From NCBI GenBank assembly GCA_028870615.1, contig JAGWPH010000163.1, positions 1 to 7,325 on the forward strand: a stretch of DNA of 7,325 nucleotides, written 5' to 3'. The notes beneath the pieces are model-generated. The model did no database searches. It was not told the DNA's origin and saw only the letters and a list, made by a program, of their open reading frames with translations. Below, piece by piece: positions 1-5,926 of this stretch (the stretch's first letter is position 1; the number at the start of each line of letters is the position of its first letter). Source of the stretch: Betaproteobacteria bacterium (GTDB lineage Bacteria > Pseudomonadota > Gammaproteobacteria > Burkholderiales > Ferrovaceae). The translations under genes were made by a program, and so were the position numbers.

Positions 1-656
1 AGACCGTGGCGGAAAACCTGAAGGACATTCCGGCCGATCCCTCCAGGGATCAGGACATCATTCGCCAGTGGGACAACCCGGTGTATGCCCAGGGACACCT
101 GGCCATTCTCAAGGGCAACCTCGCCACCGAAGGGGCCGTGGCCAAGATTACCGGTGTGAAAAATCCGCAGATCACGGGCCCTGCGCGCGTGTTCGATTCG
201 GAAGAAAAGGCCATGGATGCGATCCTCACGGGGCAGATCCGCGCCGGCGACATTCTGGTGATTCGCTTTGAAGGCCCCAAGGGAGGACCGGGCATGCGCG
301 AAATGCTCTCACCCACTTCTGCCATCATCGGTGCTGGCCTGGGCGATGCCGTGGGGTTGATCACCGACGGGCGCTTCTCTGGCGGCACCTATGGCATGGT
401 GGTGGGCCATGTGGCGCCGGAAGCTTATGTGGGCGGGACCATCGCGCTGGTGCAGGAAGGCGATTCCGTCACCATCGATGCGCCTGCACGGCTGCTGCAG
501 CTGAATGTGTCCGATGAGGAACTGGCCCGTCGTCGCGCTGCCTGGAAACAACCGGCGCCGCATGTCACGCGTGGGGTACTGGCCAAATACATGAAGCTGG
601 TGAGCACCGCCAGTCGGGGTGCTGTGACGGACGAGGATCAGCTTCCTGAGGCCTGA
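1..656 (+). CDS. ilvD: Dihydroxy-acid dehydratase, C-terminal part (5' end outside window)
   Basis: This enzyme dehydrates 2,3-dihydroxy-isovalerate and 2,3-dihydroxy-3-methylvalerate to the 2-oxo acids in valine and isoleucine synthesis, using an Fe-S cluster and Mg2+ in the cytoplasm. About 217 C-terminal residues are visible; family members are usually about 560-620 residues. Counting from the internal GTG at base 6, typical motifs are [16 protein letters not shown] (35-50), [12 protein letters not shown] (90-101) and the loop [11 protein letters not shown] (117-127). The serine of GRFSGG is the proposed general base in this dehydratase family. GHVAPEA followed by an [19 protein letters not shown] segment favours IlvD over the related 6-phosphogluconate and sugar-acid dehydratases. 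The cluster-binding cysteines would lie upstream and cannot be checked. The reading frame is open from the first bases, so GTG at 6 is an internal valine and not a start. Its stop lies inside the 3' end of the convergent hydroxylase gene. Confidence 0.95.
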   Translation, partial: TVAENLKDIPADPSRDQDIIRQWDNPVYAQGHLAILKGNLATEGAVAKITGVKNPQITGPARVFDSEEKAMDAILTGQIRAGDILVIRFEGPKGGPGMREMLSPTSAIIGAGLGDAVGLITDGRFSGGTYGMVVGHVAPEAYVGGTIALVQEGDSVTIDAPARLLQLNVSDEELARRRAAWKQPAPHVTRGVLAKYMKLVSTASRGAVTDEDQLPEA

Positions 657-1639
657 ACCCTTCCTGCCATCACTCGCCGAAACAGCGGCGGAAAATTCGC
701 GAGGGTTCCCATGACTGCATAGCCGTAGGGCAGTTGGGGTGCTTGGGGCGTTTGCGCCAGATCATTGAGATTTTTGCCGGGGTAGAGGTGATGATCGGCG
801 TGGCGGCAGTTGTTGAAGGAGACCAGGGTCGTGATCCAGTTGCGGCAATCCCAGGTGTGTCGCGCGCCAATCGGCTCATAGCGGCCATTCACTTTTTCCC
901 GGTGCAGGGCCCAGTGCTGGATGAACGTGATCGACGCGTCCACCATGTACATCACGATGGTTTGTATCGTCAGGAACACGACGCCCTTCCAGCCCGCCAG
1001 ATAAGCCATCACGAGATTCAGCACGCCATAAAAGAAGATCGGCCCGACCACCTCGGACCACAAGTTGCGGCGCGCCCGCGCGATGTCGACACCGATGCGG
1101 AACTGCCTGACCATGTTGCGCCGGGAGAAAGAGGCCAGGGTGTCGGAGATGTCGGTGTACAGGCTGTCGCGGGGCGTCCCGACCAGTACGTGGTGACCTG
1201 CCCCATGTTCCTGGGTGTAATGACCGAAGCACACGGTAGTGAAAAACCACTTGGCCAGACGTCGATCCCAGACCAGGCGGCTGTGCCCCAGCTCGTGACC
1301 CAGGGCATTGCCCGAACTGCCGGCGGCAAAACCCGATCCCGCAGCGGCCAGCAGCACCAATCCCCAGGGATAATCCTGTGCCAGATCAGCCCCCACCAAT
1401 CCCTGCAGCGTGATGCCAACCAGGATCACGCGCAACGTCCAGAAATTCCAGTAAGGGATGGGGCCCTGATAGTCGCCCGCCAGCCATTCCAGCAGGGGCA
1501 GCCCGATCAGTCCGATGAAAAACGGCCACGCAGGATGGCCCAGGGCCAGGCACAGGGCGGGCAGCCAGGCAAAACCAACGGCCACCAAGGCCCCCAGAAA
1601 TGCCAGCGGATGGGCAAGAGATGCGCGCGATGACGCCAT
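638..1639 (-). CDS. AlkB/XylM-type membrane di-iron hydroxylase (alkane 1-monooxygenase family)
   Basis: This 333-residue integral-membrane protein carries the histidine boxes of the alkane hydroxylase/xylene monooxygenase branch of the fatty-acid desaturase superfamily: HELGH (115-119), [11 protein letters not shown] (140-150) and CRHADHH followed by LYP (278-286). A further HWALHR segment (242-247) matches the extra histidine region of AlkB. Hydrophobic stretches near 10-33, 37-54, 68-88, 92-110, 200-216 and 218-238 fit a multi-pass inner-membrane protein with the histidines on the cytoplasmic side. The family uses O2 and electrons from rubredoxin or ferredoxin to hydroxylate terminal carbons. 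No electron-transfer partner is adjacent, so the substrate cannot be read from context. It is slightly short compared with classical AlkB (about 400 residues). ATG at 1639 is the only good start and has no clear Shine-Dalgarno, and a -10-like box lies only 7 nt upstream, so the mRNA may be leaderless. An unusual fatty-acid desaturase is the alternative call. Confidence 0.88.
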   Translation of the reverse strand: MASSRASLAHPLAFLGALVAVGFAWLPALCLALGHPAWPFFIGLIGLPLLEWLAGDYQGPIPYWNFWTLRVILVGITLQGLVGADLAQDYPWGLVLLAAAGSGFAAGSSGNALGHELGHSRLVWDRRLAKWFFTTVCFGHYTQEHGAGHHVLVGTPRDSLYTDISDTLASFSRRNMVRQFRIGVDIARARRNLWSEVVGPIFFYGVLNLVMAYLAGWKGVVFLTIQTIVMYMVDASITFIQHWALHREKVNGRYEPIGARHTWDCRNWITTLVSFNNCRHADHHLYPGKNLNDLAQTPQAPQLPYGYAVMGTLANFPPLFRRVMAGRVQASGS

Positions 1640-1645
1640 AGGCTT

Positions 1646-1651
1646 TATAAT
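1646..1651 (+). promoter_or_regulatory. -10 box of the tRNA-Ala promoter
   Basis: A perfect TATAAT lies 11 bp upstream of the first tRNA base, as expected for a stable-RNA promoter. No good -35 hexamer is visible at 16-18 bp spacing; that region is GC-rich start-of-gene sequence of the divergent hydroxylase. Read on the other strand, the same region gives TATTAT (1652-1647) 7 nt before the hydroxylase ATG, so one symmetric element may serve both directions. Confidence 0.55.
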
Positions 1652-1662
1652 ATCAAGACCGT

Positions 1663-1738
1663 GGGGGGTTAGCTCAGCTGGGAGAGCGTCTGGTTCGCAA
1701 TCAGAAGGTCGTGAGTTCGATCCTCATACCCTCCACCA
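1663..1738 (+). tRNA. tRNA-Ala (anticodon CGC)
   Basis: The cloverleaf folds by eye. The acceptor strands are 1663-1669 and 1728-1734, the D arm has GCTC/GAGC stems (1672-1675, 1684-1687), and the anticodon stem TCTGG/TCAGA encloses loop TTCGCAA (1694-1700). The T arm is GTGAG/CTCAT around TTCGATC. The anticodon at 1696-1698 is CGC, which reads GCG alanine codons. The acceptor has G3:U70, the main identity element for alanyl-tRNA synthetase, which independently supports alanine. The discriminator is A1735 and the CCA end is encoded (1736-1738). It is transcribed divergently from the hydroxylase gene and is followed 9 bp later by a rho-independent terminator. Confidence 0.96.
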
Positions 1739-1745
1739 TTTCCCC

Positions 1746-1771
1746 GAGGCCAGATTTTCTCTGGCCTTTTT
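1746..1771 (+). terminator. Rho-independent terminator of tRNA-Ala
   Basis: A 7-bp stem GGCCAGA (1748-1754) / TCTGGCC (1760-1766) with a 5-nt loop TTTTC is followed directly by five T (1767-1771). It sits just after the tRNA CCA, where the tRNA transcript should end. Confidence 0.85.
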
Positions 1772-2065
1772 CATGTCCCGCGCAGGGCCAGTGCTGGCGG
1801 GGCTTCGCGGATGGTGCGAATTCAGACATACCGTTAATCACCCCATTTTCGGCCCTCAGACGGGCCGTTTCCGTCTCTATTCTCTGTTTGTGCGAAGGTC
1901 GTCCTCCGCATCAGGGCCAGGATTCATGCGGGGTTGCGGGCGGGTGGTTTGCGCTGTGTTTTGCTTACCAGTCTGGTTTTGTGATCTGCTCACGACATGC
2001 GCGGGAAGTTCGCTGGTATTCTCTGTGTGTTTTTCGCTACTTAAAATCCGTAAACTGGGCACCGA
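1772..2065. other. Intergenic region without a convincing gene
   Basis: I see no credible gene here. The long forward frames enter from inside the tRNA and have no plausible start or protein-like composition. The region holds one GC-rich hairpin, CGGCCC (1850-1855) / GGGCCG (1862-1867), followed by only three T, which is at best a weak terminator. A possible -10 box TAAAAT (2042-2047) for the next gene lies 18 bp before its ATG, without a recognisable -35. The stretch marks the passage from chromosomal genes to AT-richer DNA, so an island boundary could lie in it. Confidence 0.5.
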
Positions 2066-3037
2066 ATGTTTGATCATCAGGACTTCAAGCTGATTCAGTT
2101 CGATGAGATTCCTCTGGATCAAGACCTGTTCGTAAGAGACGTAGTCTGCATGCCGGGCTATGAGGGGGAATGGATCAAATGTTTCAATGGCGAGGACGGA
2201 GATCCTTATGGCATGGGTTACGTGAGCTATGTGGCCGCACGTTCGATTGGTAACGATTGGGTTGAGCTATCCTGGTACCCAAACATCAATGACCGGTTCC
2301 ATGAAGTTCCGGTGTTTTTGCCAAAATCCGCATTTGTTGCCTGCGTTGAAGTTTGGAAGTTTGACGGTAAACCCACAATCTTTGTAAAGTCTGAATGGCT
2401 TACCGAACTTTATGAACGTCCACTTACTGCTTTTGCAGTCATTGATGGTATCGGCATAAAGGATCTCCTCAGAACAGGGAAACTTCAATCCCAGTTGCTA
2501 CGTAACTTGCGTGATCGCATCGATGAAATTGCTGACCGCCACCCTGATTTCGCATTCATCTCATTCGCTGATAGCCTAATGGTTAAGCAATTATGGTCAG
2601 TCGGGCATGTTCACAGCACGATTAAGTATACCTACTCACCGGAAACTCTATTCCCAGTAGTCTCTGAGTTGATGAGCGTGTTTGAGGAAACACTAGGCGT
2701 TTCCGCCTACGCAATCATGACACAAGGGCTAAATGCCTACGCGGATGACACAAATCTGCACCGCTCAGTTAACGGAAACCACGTTTCTCTCAATGCCCTT
2801 GGACTTCCTTTCGCGCAGTTGATGGCAATTGATGAGGCTGCAAGAATGGCAATTAAATCCAACACGCATGATCCTGCGGAACTGTATCTTGATTCGATGT
2901 TCTTTCGATCGCTGAAAATGAAGTCAGAGTTCGACAAAAATCAACTTGGCACGCATGTTTATCGATCTCCCATGACGAAGTCTGACGCCAAGTACGTCGC
3001 AACATCAGTTAAGGAAGTTATGGATAACATCGAGTAA
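2066..3037 (+). CDS. Hypothetical protein with a class III nucleotide-cyclase-like C-terminal domain
   Basis: This is a 323-residue soluble protein with no signal peptide or membrane segment. I do not recognise residues 1-115, which look beta-rich with many aromatic and acidic residues. From about 120 to 265 the layout resembles a class III nucleotidyl cyclase: strand TAFAVIDGIG with Asp127, a long helix (133-158), then hairpin FAFISFADSLMV with Asp169, a second helix, a strand LGVSAYAIMTQG, and a helix ending IDEAAR (255-260). Asp127 and Asp169 are spaced like the two metal-binding aspartates of that fold, but the usual GFT and GD signatures are altered, so activity is not assured. Blocks sampled by eye are 40-47% GC, well below the flanking genes, which suggests acquired DNA. 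It stands alone between the tRNA and the recombinase operon. ATG at 2066 has no clear Shine-Dalgarno; Met29 (2150) is an alternative start. The gene is solid; the cyclase link is inference. Confidence 0.8.
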   Translation: MFDHQDFKLIQFDEIPLDQDLFVRDVVCMPGYEGEWIKCFNGEDGDPYGMGYVSYVAARSIGNDWVELSWYPNINDRFHEVPVFLPKSAFVACVEVWKFDGKPTIFVKSEWLTELYERPLTAFAVIDGIGIKDLLRTGKLQSQLLRNLRDRIDEIADRHPDFAFISFADSLMVKQLWSVGHVHSTIKYTYSPETLFPVVSELMSVFEETLGVSAYAIMTQGLNAYADDTNLHRSVNGNHVSLNALGLPFAQLMAIDEAARMAIKSNTHDPAELYLDSMFFRSLKMKSEFDKNQLGTHVYRSPMTKSDAKYVATSVKEVMDNIE

Positions 3038-3046
3038 CCAAATCAT

Positions 3047-3082
3047 CACTGTCCACTCAGTGTAATGGGTGATCAGGCACCC
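3047..3082. other. Two small tandem hairpins after the cyclase-like gene
   Basis: CACTG (3047-3051) pairs with CAGTG (3058-3062), and GGGTG (3067-3071) pairs with CACCC (3078-3082). The second is followed by six A and not T on the plus strand, so neither is a standard terminator for the upstream gene. They begin 10 bp after its stop and could be RNA stabilisers or an end structure of the mobile DNA. Confidence 0.3.
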
Positions 3083-3168
3083 AAAAAATCTGTTGATTCA
3101 GTTCGAGCGAAAAATAGTCATCAGATTTGCATCTTGAAATTTCAGGTTAGACTGAAACCTTGCGTTTG

Positions 3169-3639
3169 TTACTGTTGTCTTTCCATTAAGCAAGCCAACG
3201 CGCAAATAGTATTTATAACCTGCCGCTGGTCATCCCAATTATCTGGCAACTCCCGGCGGATGAAGAACTCCAGCGACAGGCCCACCGGGTCCCAGCCCCT
3301 GGCAATGTTCTCGGCAATATCCGGTGCCAGCCGCGCGAGCTTGAGAGTCTTCTGTACGCGCACTTTGTCGAGGCCCTCCGCTGCCGCCAATTCTGCGATG
3401 TTGGCTACGCGACCGGCGTCCAGTAACTGCTGCCAGTAGAGCGCGCGCGCCAAGGCTTTCAACAGCGTCGCATCGGTTCCTGCCCGCGTCGCATGTTCGC
3501 CATTCGCCCCGGGTTGCACGATGATCCGATTCGTTTTGTGCCGAACAATCCGCATCGGAATGAAGGTTGTCAGTTTCACGCCGGTGTCGGTGGATCGCTG
3601 CTTGGACTGGGCCAGTCCCATCTTGCGCAGTTCGGTCAT
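3169..3639 (-). CDS. HTH protein of the serine-recombinase/DUF2924 operon
   Basis: This 156-residue protein belongs to the helix-turn-helix accessory proteins found next to, or fused to, DUF2924-linked recombinases. The pattern is LLKALARALYWQQLLDAGR (59-77), the putative HTH NIAELAAAEGLDKVRVQKTL (80-99), LAPDIAENI (104-112), and a tail with GLSLEFF (120-126) and LPDNWDDQRQV (131-141). The N-terminal segment with basic residues and IIVQP (39-43) also fits the family. It probably binds DNA to help the recombinase or regulate the operon; its exact role is not established. Its ATG overlaps the recombinase stop (ATGA, 3639-3636), so translation is coupled, and the Shine-Dalgarno GAGGAGA at 3653-3647 lies 7 nt before it, inside the recombinase gene. 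No strong terminator follows. Confidence 0.85.
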   Translation of the reverse strand: MTELRKMGLAQSKQRSTDTGVKLTTFIPMRIVRHKTNRIIVQPGANGEHATRAGTDATLLKALARALYWQQLLDAGRVANIAELAAAEGLDKVRVQKTLKLARLAPDIAENIARGWDPVGLSLEFFIRRELPDNWDDQRQVINTICALACLMERQQ

Positions 3640-5021
3640 GTGGCTTTCTCCTCAAAGGCTTGCAGTTCCGCCCCGATGGTGTTCGGTGCCAGTTCGCCGG
3701 CTAACCCCGACCAACCCATGGCATGCCATTCGATATCCAGGCCATCCTCACGAATTTGAACCCGTTCGATCAACAGACGAACCAGTCGCGTCTGCTCGGC
3801 CGGGAACAGTTCATTCCAGACCACGGCAAGATTGCACATGGCCATGACAACGGCGGGTTCATCGATGCCGACGTCACGACGCCTGACCTCATCCCAAACG
3901 GACTGGATCGTTTCCGGCGACTGCAATGCGCCCAGGACCTGCTCGACCACCAGGGATTCGATGGCTTTTGCGGGGAGGGTGCCCACCGGGTTCGTGCCAT
4001 GCCCGAACTTCTTGTCTGAGTTCGCAATGTAATAGCAGTATTGTTTGCCGCTGCCTGCCCTGCTCTTGCGGGTGGATGTGGGAATCATCCGATCCCCGTT
4101 TGGCGCAAAGAGGAGTCCACGCAGTAGTGCCGGAGGACTGTTGCGTGTGAGTGTGGCTGCGCGGCGCTCGCGAGATTCCACGGCCAGGATGCTCTGCACC
4201 TGATCCCACAGGTCCTGGTCGATGATTGCTTCGTGGAGTCCCTGGTGGATCTTGCCCTTATGGCGAATCTTGCCGATATAGACCGGGTTGCGCAGCGCCT
4301 TGTACAGGTTCTGCTTGGTGATGGGCCGCCCCGGTCGAAACACCCCCTTGGTGTTCGTCCATGCTTTCGTCGTGATGCCATCGCGGCCCAATTCCCGGCA
4401 TAGCGCGCTCGTCGAGCGCAGCTCTGCGAACCGTGTCCAGATGTGCCGAACCGTCTTGGCCTCGGCCTCGTTGATCACCAATTGCCGGTTGGACACGTCA
4501 TAACCCAGAGGCAAGGGGCCACCCATCCACATGCCCTTGGCTTTCGAGGCGGCAAACTTGTCCCGGATGCGCTCACCTGTCACCTCGCGCTCGAATTGTG
4601 CAAACGACAGCAGCACATTAAGCATCAACCGGCCCATGGAGGTGGCCGAGTTGATCTGCTGGGTGACCGCACTGAAACTCACGCGGTACTGATCGAAGGT
4701 TTCCACCATCCGGGCGAAATCAGCCAGGGATCGGGATAAACGGTCGATTTTGTAGACCACTACCACGTCCACCTTGCCGGCCTCGATATCGGTCAGCAGA
4801 CGCTTCAGGGCCGGACGCTCCATATTCCCGCCCGAGAATCCCCCGTCATCGTAGTCATCAGCCACCGGAATCCAGCCTTCGGAGCGCTGCGCCAAGATGA
4901 ACGCCTGGCCGGCCTCCCGCTGGGCATCGATGGAATTGAAGGACTGGTCGAGGCGCTCGTCGGTGGAAACCCGGGCATAGACCGCGCAGCGCCTGCGGAC
5001 CATGACATGGGTGCTGGTCAC
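3636..5021 (-). CDS. Large serine recombinase (resolvase/invertase family)
   Basis: This is a 461-residue serine recombinase. From the chosen start, CAVYARVST (12-20) places the catalytic serine at 19. It is followed by the DAQREA motif (32-37), the catalytic-core KIDRLSR (91-97) and the GERIRDK helix (149-155). The Recombinase domain spans about 165-285, and the stretch RGLLFAPNGDRM (301-312) is where many relatives have a zinc ribbon; here the paired cysteines are missing. Such enzymes integrate and excise elements through double-strand cuts with a phosphoserine link. I chose GTG at 5021 because it overlaps the upstream stop (GTGA, 5021-5018) and puts the catalytic Ser near residue 19. The frame is open to an ATG at 5075, but that would overlap DUF2924 by 58 bp and add an unconserved leader. 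ATG at 5003 is another option. It is the middle gene of the coupled operon and most likely the element's integrase. Confidence 0.93.
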   Translation of the reverse strand: MTSTHVMVRRRCAVYARVSTDERLDQSFNSIDAQREAGQAFILAQRSEGWIPVADDYDDGGFSGGNMERPALKRLLTDIEAGKVDVVVVYKIDRLSRSLADFARMVETFDQYRVSFSAVTQQINSATSMGRLMLNVLLSFAQFEREVTGERIRDKFAASKAKGMWMGGPLPLGYDVSNRQLVINEAEAKTVRHIWTRFAELRSTSALCRELGRDGITTKAWTNTKGVFRPGRPITKQNLYKALRNPVYIGKIRHKGKIHQGLHEAIIDQDLWDQVQSILAVESRERRAATLTRNSPPALLRGLLFAPNGDRMIPTSTRKSRAGSGKQYCYYIANSDKKFGHGTNPVGTLPAKAIESLVVEQVLGALQSPETIQSVWDEVRRRDVGIDEPAVVMAMCNLAVVWNELFPAEQTRLVRLLIERVQIREDGLDIEWHAMGWSGLAGELAPNTIGAELQAFEEKAT

Positions 5022-5470
5022 AATGCCCCCGCTTTCTGTTTGCGCTTCACCCCAAAAAACGCGGGCCCTGACCACTGGGTGCCGGTGATGTGGCGGGCCA
5101 CTGCGGATAGGCTTTTAAACACCTTGCCATCCAGATCGTAGAACCCTTCTGGCGTCACCACCACCCGATGGGTGGCCTCATTCCAGTCGCGCATCAGCAC
5201 GGTGCCCGGCATCAAATGCACTTCATTGCCTCGCCCCTTGCCAAACACGGATTGGGATTCTCCCAGGCGCAACAGCTTTCGCCTGATATCAGGGTCAATG
5301 CCGCCAAAGGCGCGTTCCTGGATCTTGAAGGCGACGCGGGAGGTGACATAATCCCGATTCCAGGTGCCGGGCCGACGGGGGAAATGCTCGTCCCAGAGCT
5401 TCCACAACTCAGCCATGGGGATTTGGGGCAAGGCCGCCAGTTGGGCGGCCACGGTGGTTTCAGTGCTCAT
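5018..5470 (-). CDS. DUF2924 domain protein
   Basis: This 150-residue protein fits DUF2924, a family almost always found beside serine recombinases in proteobacterial prophages and islands. Recognisable parts are MAELWKLWDEHFPRRPG (19-35), the helix VAFKIQERAFGG (46-57), LMPGTVLMRDWNEATHRVVV (86-105) and the closing signature EGFYDLDGKVFKSLSAVARH (108-127) with ITGTQWSGPAFFG (128-140). Its molecular role is unknown; a recombinase accessory or directionality role is plausible only by association. It is the first gene of the leftward operon. ATG at 5470 is supported by an AGGAAA Shine-Dalgarno at 5480-5475. Its stop overlaps the recombinase GTG start. The last residues (KRKQK) are basic. Confidence 0.9.
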   Translation of the reverse strand: MSTETTVAAQLAALPQIPMAELWKLWDEHFPRRPGTWNRDYVTSRVAFKIQERAFGGIDPDIRRKLLRLGESQSVFGKGRGNEVHLMPGTVLMRDWNEATHRVVVTPEGFYDLDGKVFKSLSAVARHITGTQWSGPAFFGVKRKQKAGAL

Positions 5471-5548
5471 CGGGTTTCCTGTAGGTATAGACGGGGTCCT
5501 ATGAACGCTTCTTCCCAGGCAGAAGCCAAGTTAAAACGCTCTCTATAT

Positions 5549-5563
5549 GGCGAGTTAGTCGCC
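5549..5563. repeat. Inverted repeat GGCGA-N5-TCGCC
   Basis: This is a perfect 5-bp dyad with spacer GTTAG, 79 bp upstream of the DUF2924 start. Just beside it on the leftward strand is TATAGA (5547-5542), a possible -10 box. A protein bound at the dyad would then block the integration operon promoter. Confidence 0.35.
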
Positions 5564-5577
5564 ACAGTTGATATTCG

Positions 5578-5603
5578 AAAAAAATAGACGGTTTGCACAC
5601 CGT
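5578..5603 (-). terminator. Possible leftward rho-independent terminator or operator dyad
   Basis: On the minus strand, stem ACGGT (5603-5599) / ACCGT (5592-5588) with a 6-nt loop is followed after three bases by seven T (5584-5578). The stem is short, so this is a weak terminator at best. If active, it would stop transcription entering the recombinase operon from the right, or act as an attenuator. It can also be read simply as a protein-binding dyad. Confidence 0.35.
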
Positions 5604-5606
5604 AAA

Positions 5607-5634
5607 TGGTCGAGCAATTCAAAGGGTTGGTCGA
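5607..5634 (+). repeat. Direct repeat TGGTCGA, 21 bp apart
   Basis: TGGTCGA occurs at 5607-5613 and 5628-5634, two helical turns apart. The core GGTCG recurs inverted as CGACC at 5675-5679, 5686-5690 and 5859-5863. Repeats of this kind are common at operators and iteron-type origins, but the motif is short. Confidence 0.4.
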
Positions 5635-5691
5635 TCAGGGAGTTGAGGGGGAATGCGGAAATGCTGAAGTACATCGACCCCGTTGCGACCG

Positions 5692-5707
5692 GAAATCGGC
5701 CGATTTC
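5692..5707. repeat. Perfect 16-bp palindrome
   Basis: GAAATCGGCCGATTTC is identical to its reverse complement and centred between 5699 and 5700. A continuous 16-bp palindrome without spacer suits a dimeric DNA-binding protein or a recombinase site better than an RNA hairpin. It lies in the middle of the region between the two operons. Confidence 0.6.
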
Positions 5708-5814
5708 AGCCGAGTGTTGTTTTATGACACAAGAAATTTGCGGGTTATTGCGAGCGAATGGGGGCCATTTGATACAGATGGGTAACAGCGTCAAAAACAG
5801 ATGATTTCAACCCC

Positions 5815-5843
5815 TTGCAGCGTCATTTTTCAGTGCCCACAAT
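5815..5843 (+). promoter_or_regulatory. Candidate promoter of the rightward AlpA operon
   Basis: TTGCAG (5815-5820) and CACAAT (5838-5843) are separated by 17 bp, about 83 bp before the AlpA-like start. The match to sigma-70 consensus is only partial (3 of 6 and 4 of 6), so this is a tentative call. Confidence 0.3.
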
Positions 5844-5876
5844 GATGGTCATCGCGTGCGACCGACGCTCACTGTA

Positions 5877-5890
5877 GCCCCTTGAGGGGC
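5877..5890 (+). other. GC-rich hairpin in the 5' leader of the AlpA operon
   Basis: GCCCC (5877-5881) and GGGGC (5886-5890) form a perfect stem around the tetraloop TTGA. It lies 26 bp upstream of the GGAG ribosome site and is not followed by T, so it is not a terminator. It could stabilise the leader or serve as a protein site. Confidence 0.45.
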
Positions 5891-5926
5891 GTCAGGTTGC
5901 ACGAGCCCATCCTCCTGGAGAACAAA

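Larger units (their letters stand above)
5471..5926. promoter_or_regulatory. Divergent control region between integration and replication operons
   Basis: This 456-bp region separates the leftward DUF2924-recombinase operon from the rightward AlpA operon and should hold both promoters. It carries a GGCGA/TCGCC dyad (5549-5563), an ACGGT/ACCGT dyad next to seven A (5578-5603), TGGTCGA repeated 21 bp apart (5607-5613, 5628-5634), inverted copies of the same core, a perfect 16-bp palindrome (5692-5707) and a UTR hairpin (5877-5890). Short ORFs on both strands (up to 79 codons) do not look like genes. Such density of symmetric sites suggests operators for the AlpA-like or HTH proteins, an attachment site, or a replication origin. 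Confidence 0.5.

Noticed and set aside
734..1633. 299-codon open frame on the plus strand
   Set aside because: It is antisense to the hydroxylase, whose histidine boxes and membrane segments are clear. The plus-strand translation has no hydrophobic core or known motif and is rich in Gln, Arg and Asp, as expected of a codon-bias shadow.
1515..2093. Plus-strand frames crossing the tRNA (1515-2093 and 1711-2073)
   Set aside because: They run through the tRNA gene and its terminator, lack ribosome sites and have no protein-like pattern.
3136..3160. AGGTT/AACCT hairpin near the end of the HTH gene as a leftward terminator
   Set aside because: The 5-bp stem is followed leftward by GAAATTTC and not by a T-run, so it does not qualify.
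5022..5075. ATG 5075 as recombinase start
   Set aside because: It would overlap DUF2924 by 58 bp and add 18 residues unlike the family; GTG 5021 overlaps the upstream stop in the same way as the next gene joint.
5568..5804. 78-codon plus-strand frame and its 79-codon opposite (5555-5794) in the divergent region
   Set aside because: Starts are weak (the forward one is TTG without a ribosome site), and both cross palindromes and the T-run. A short real peptide from the ATG at 5661 cannot be excluded, but nothing supports it.
5882..5926. TTG at 5882 as an upstream start for the AlpA-like gene
   Set aside because: It lies in the loop of a GC-rich hairpin without a ribosome site, while ATG 5927 has GGAG 6 nt upstream and gives the normal family N-terminus.
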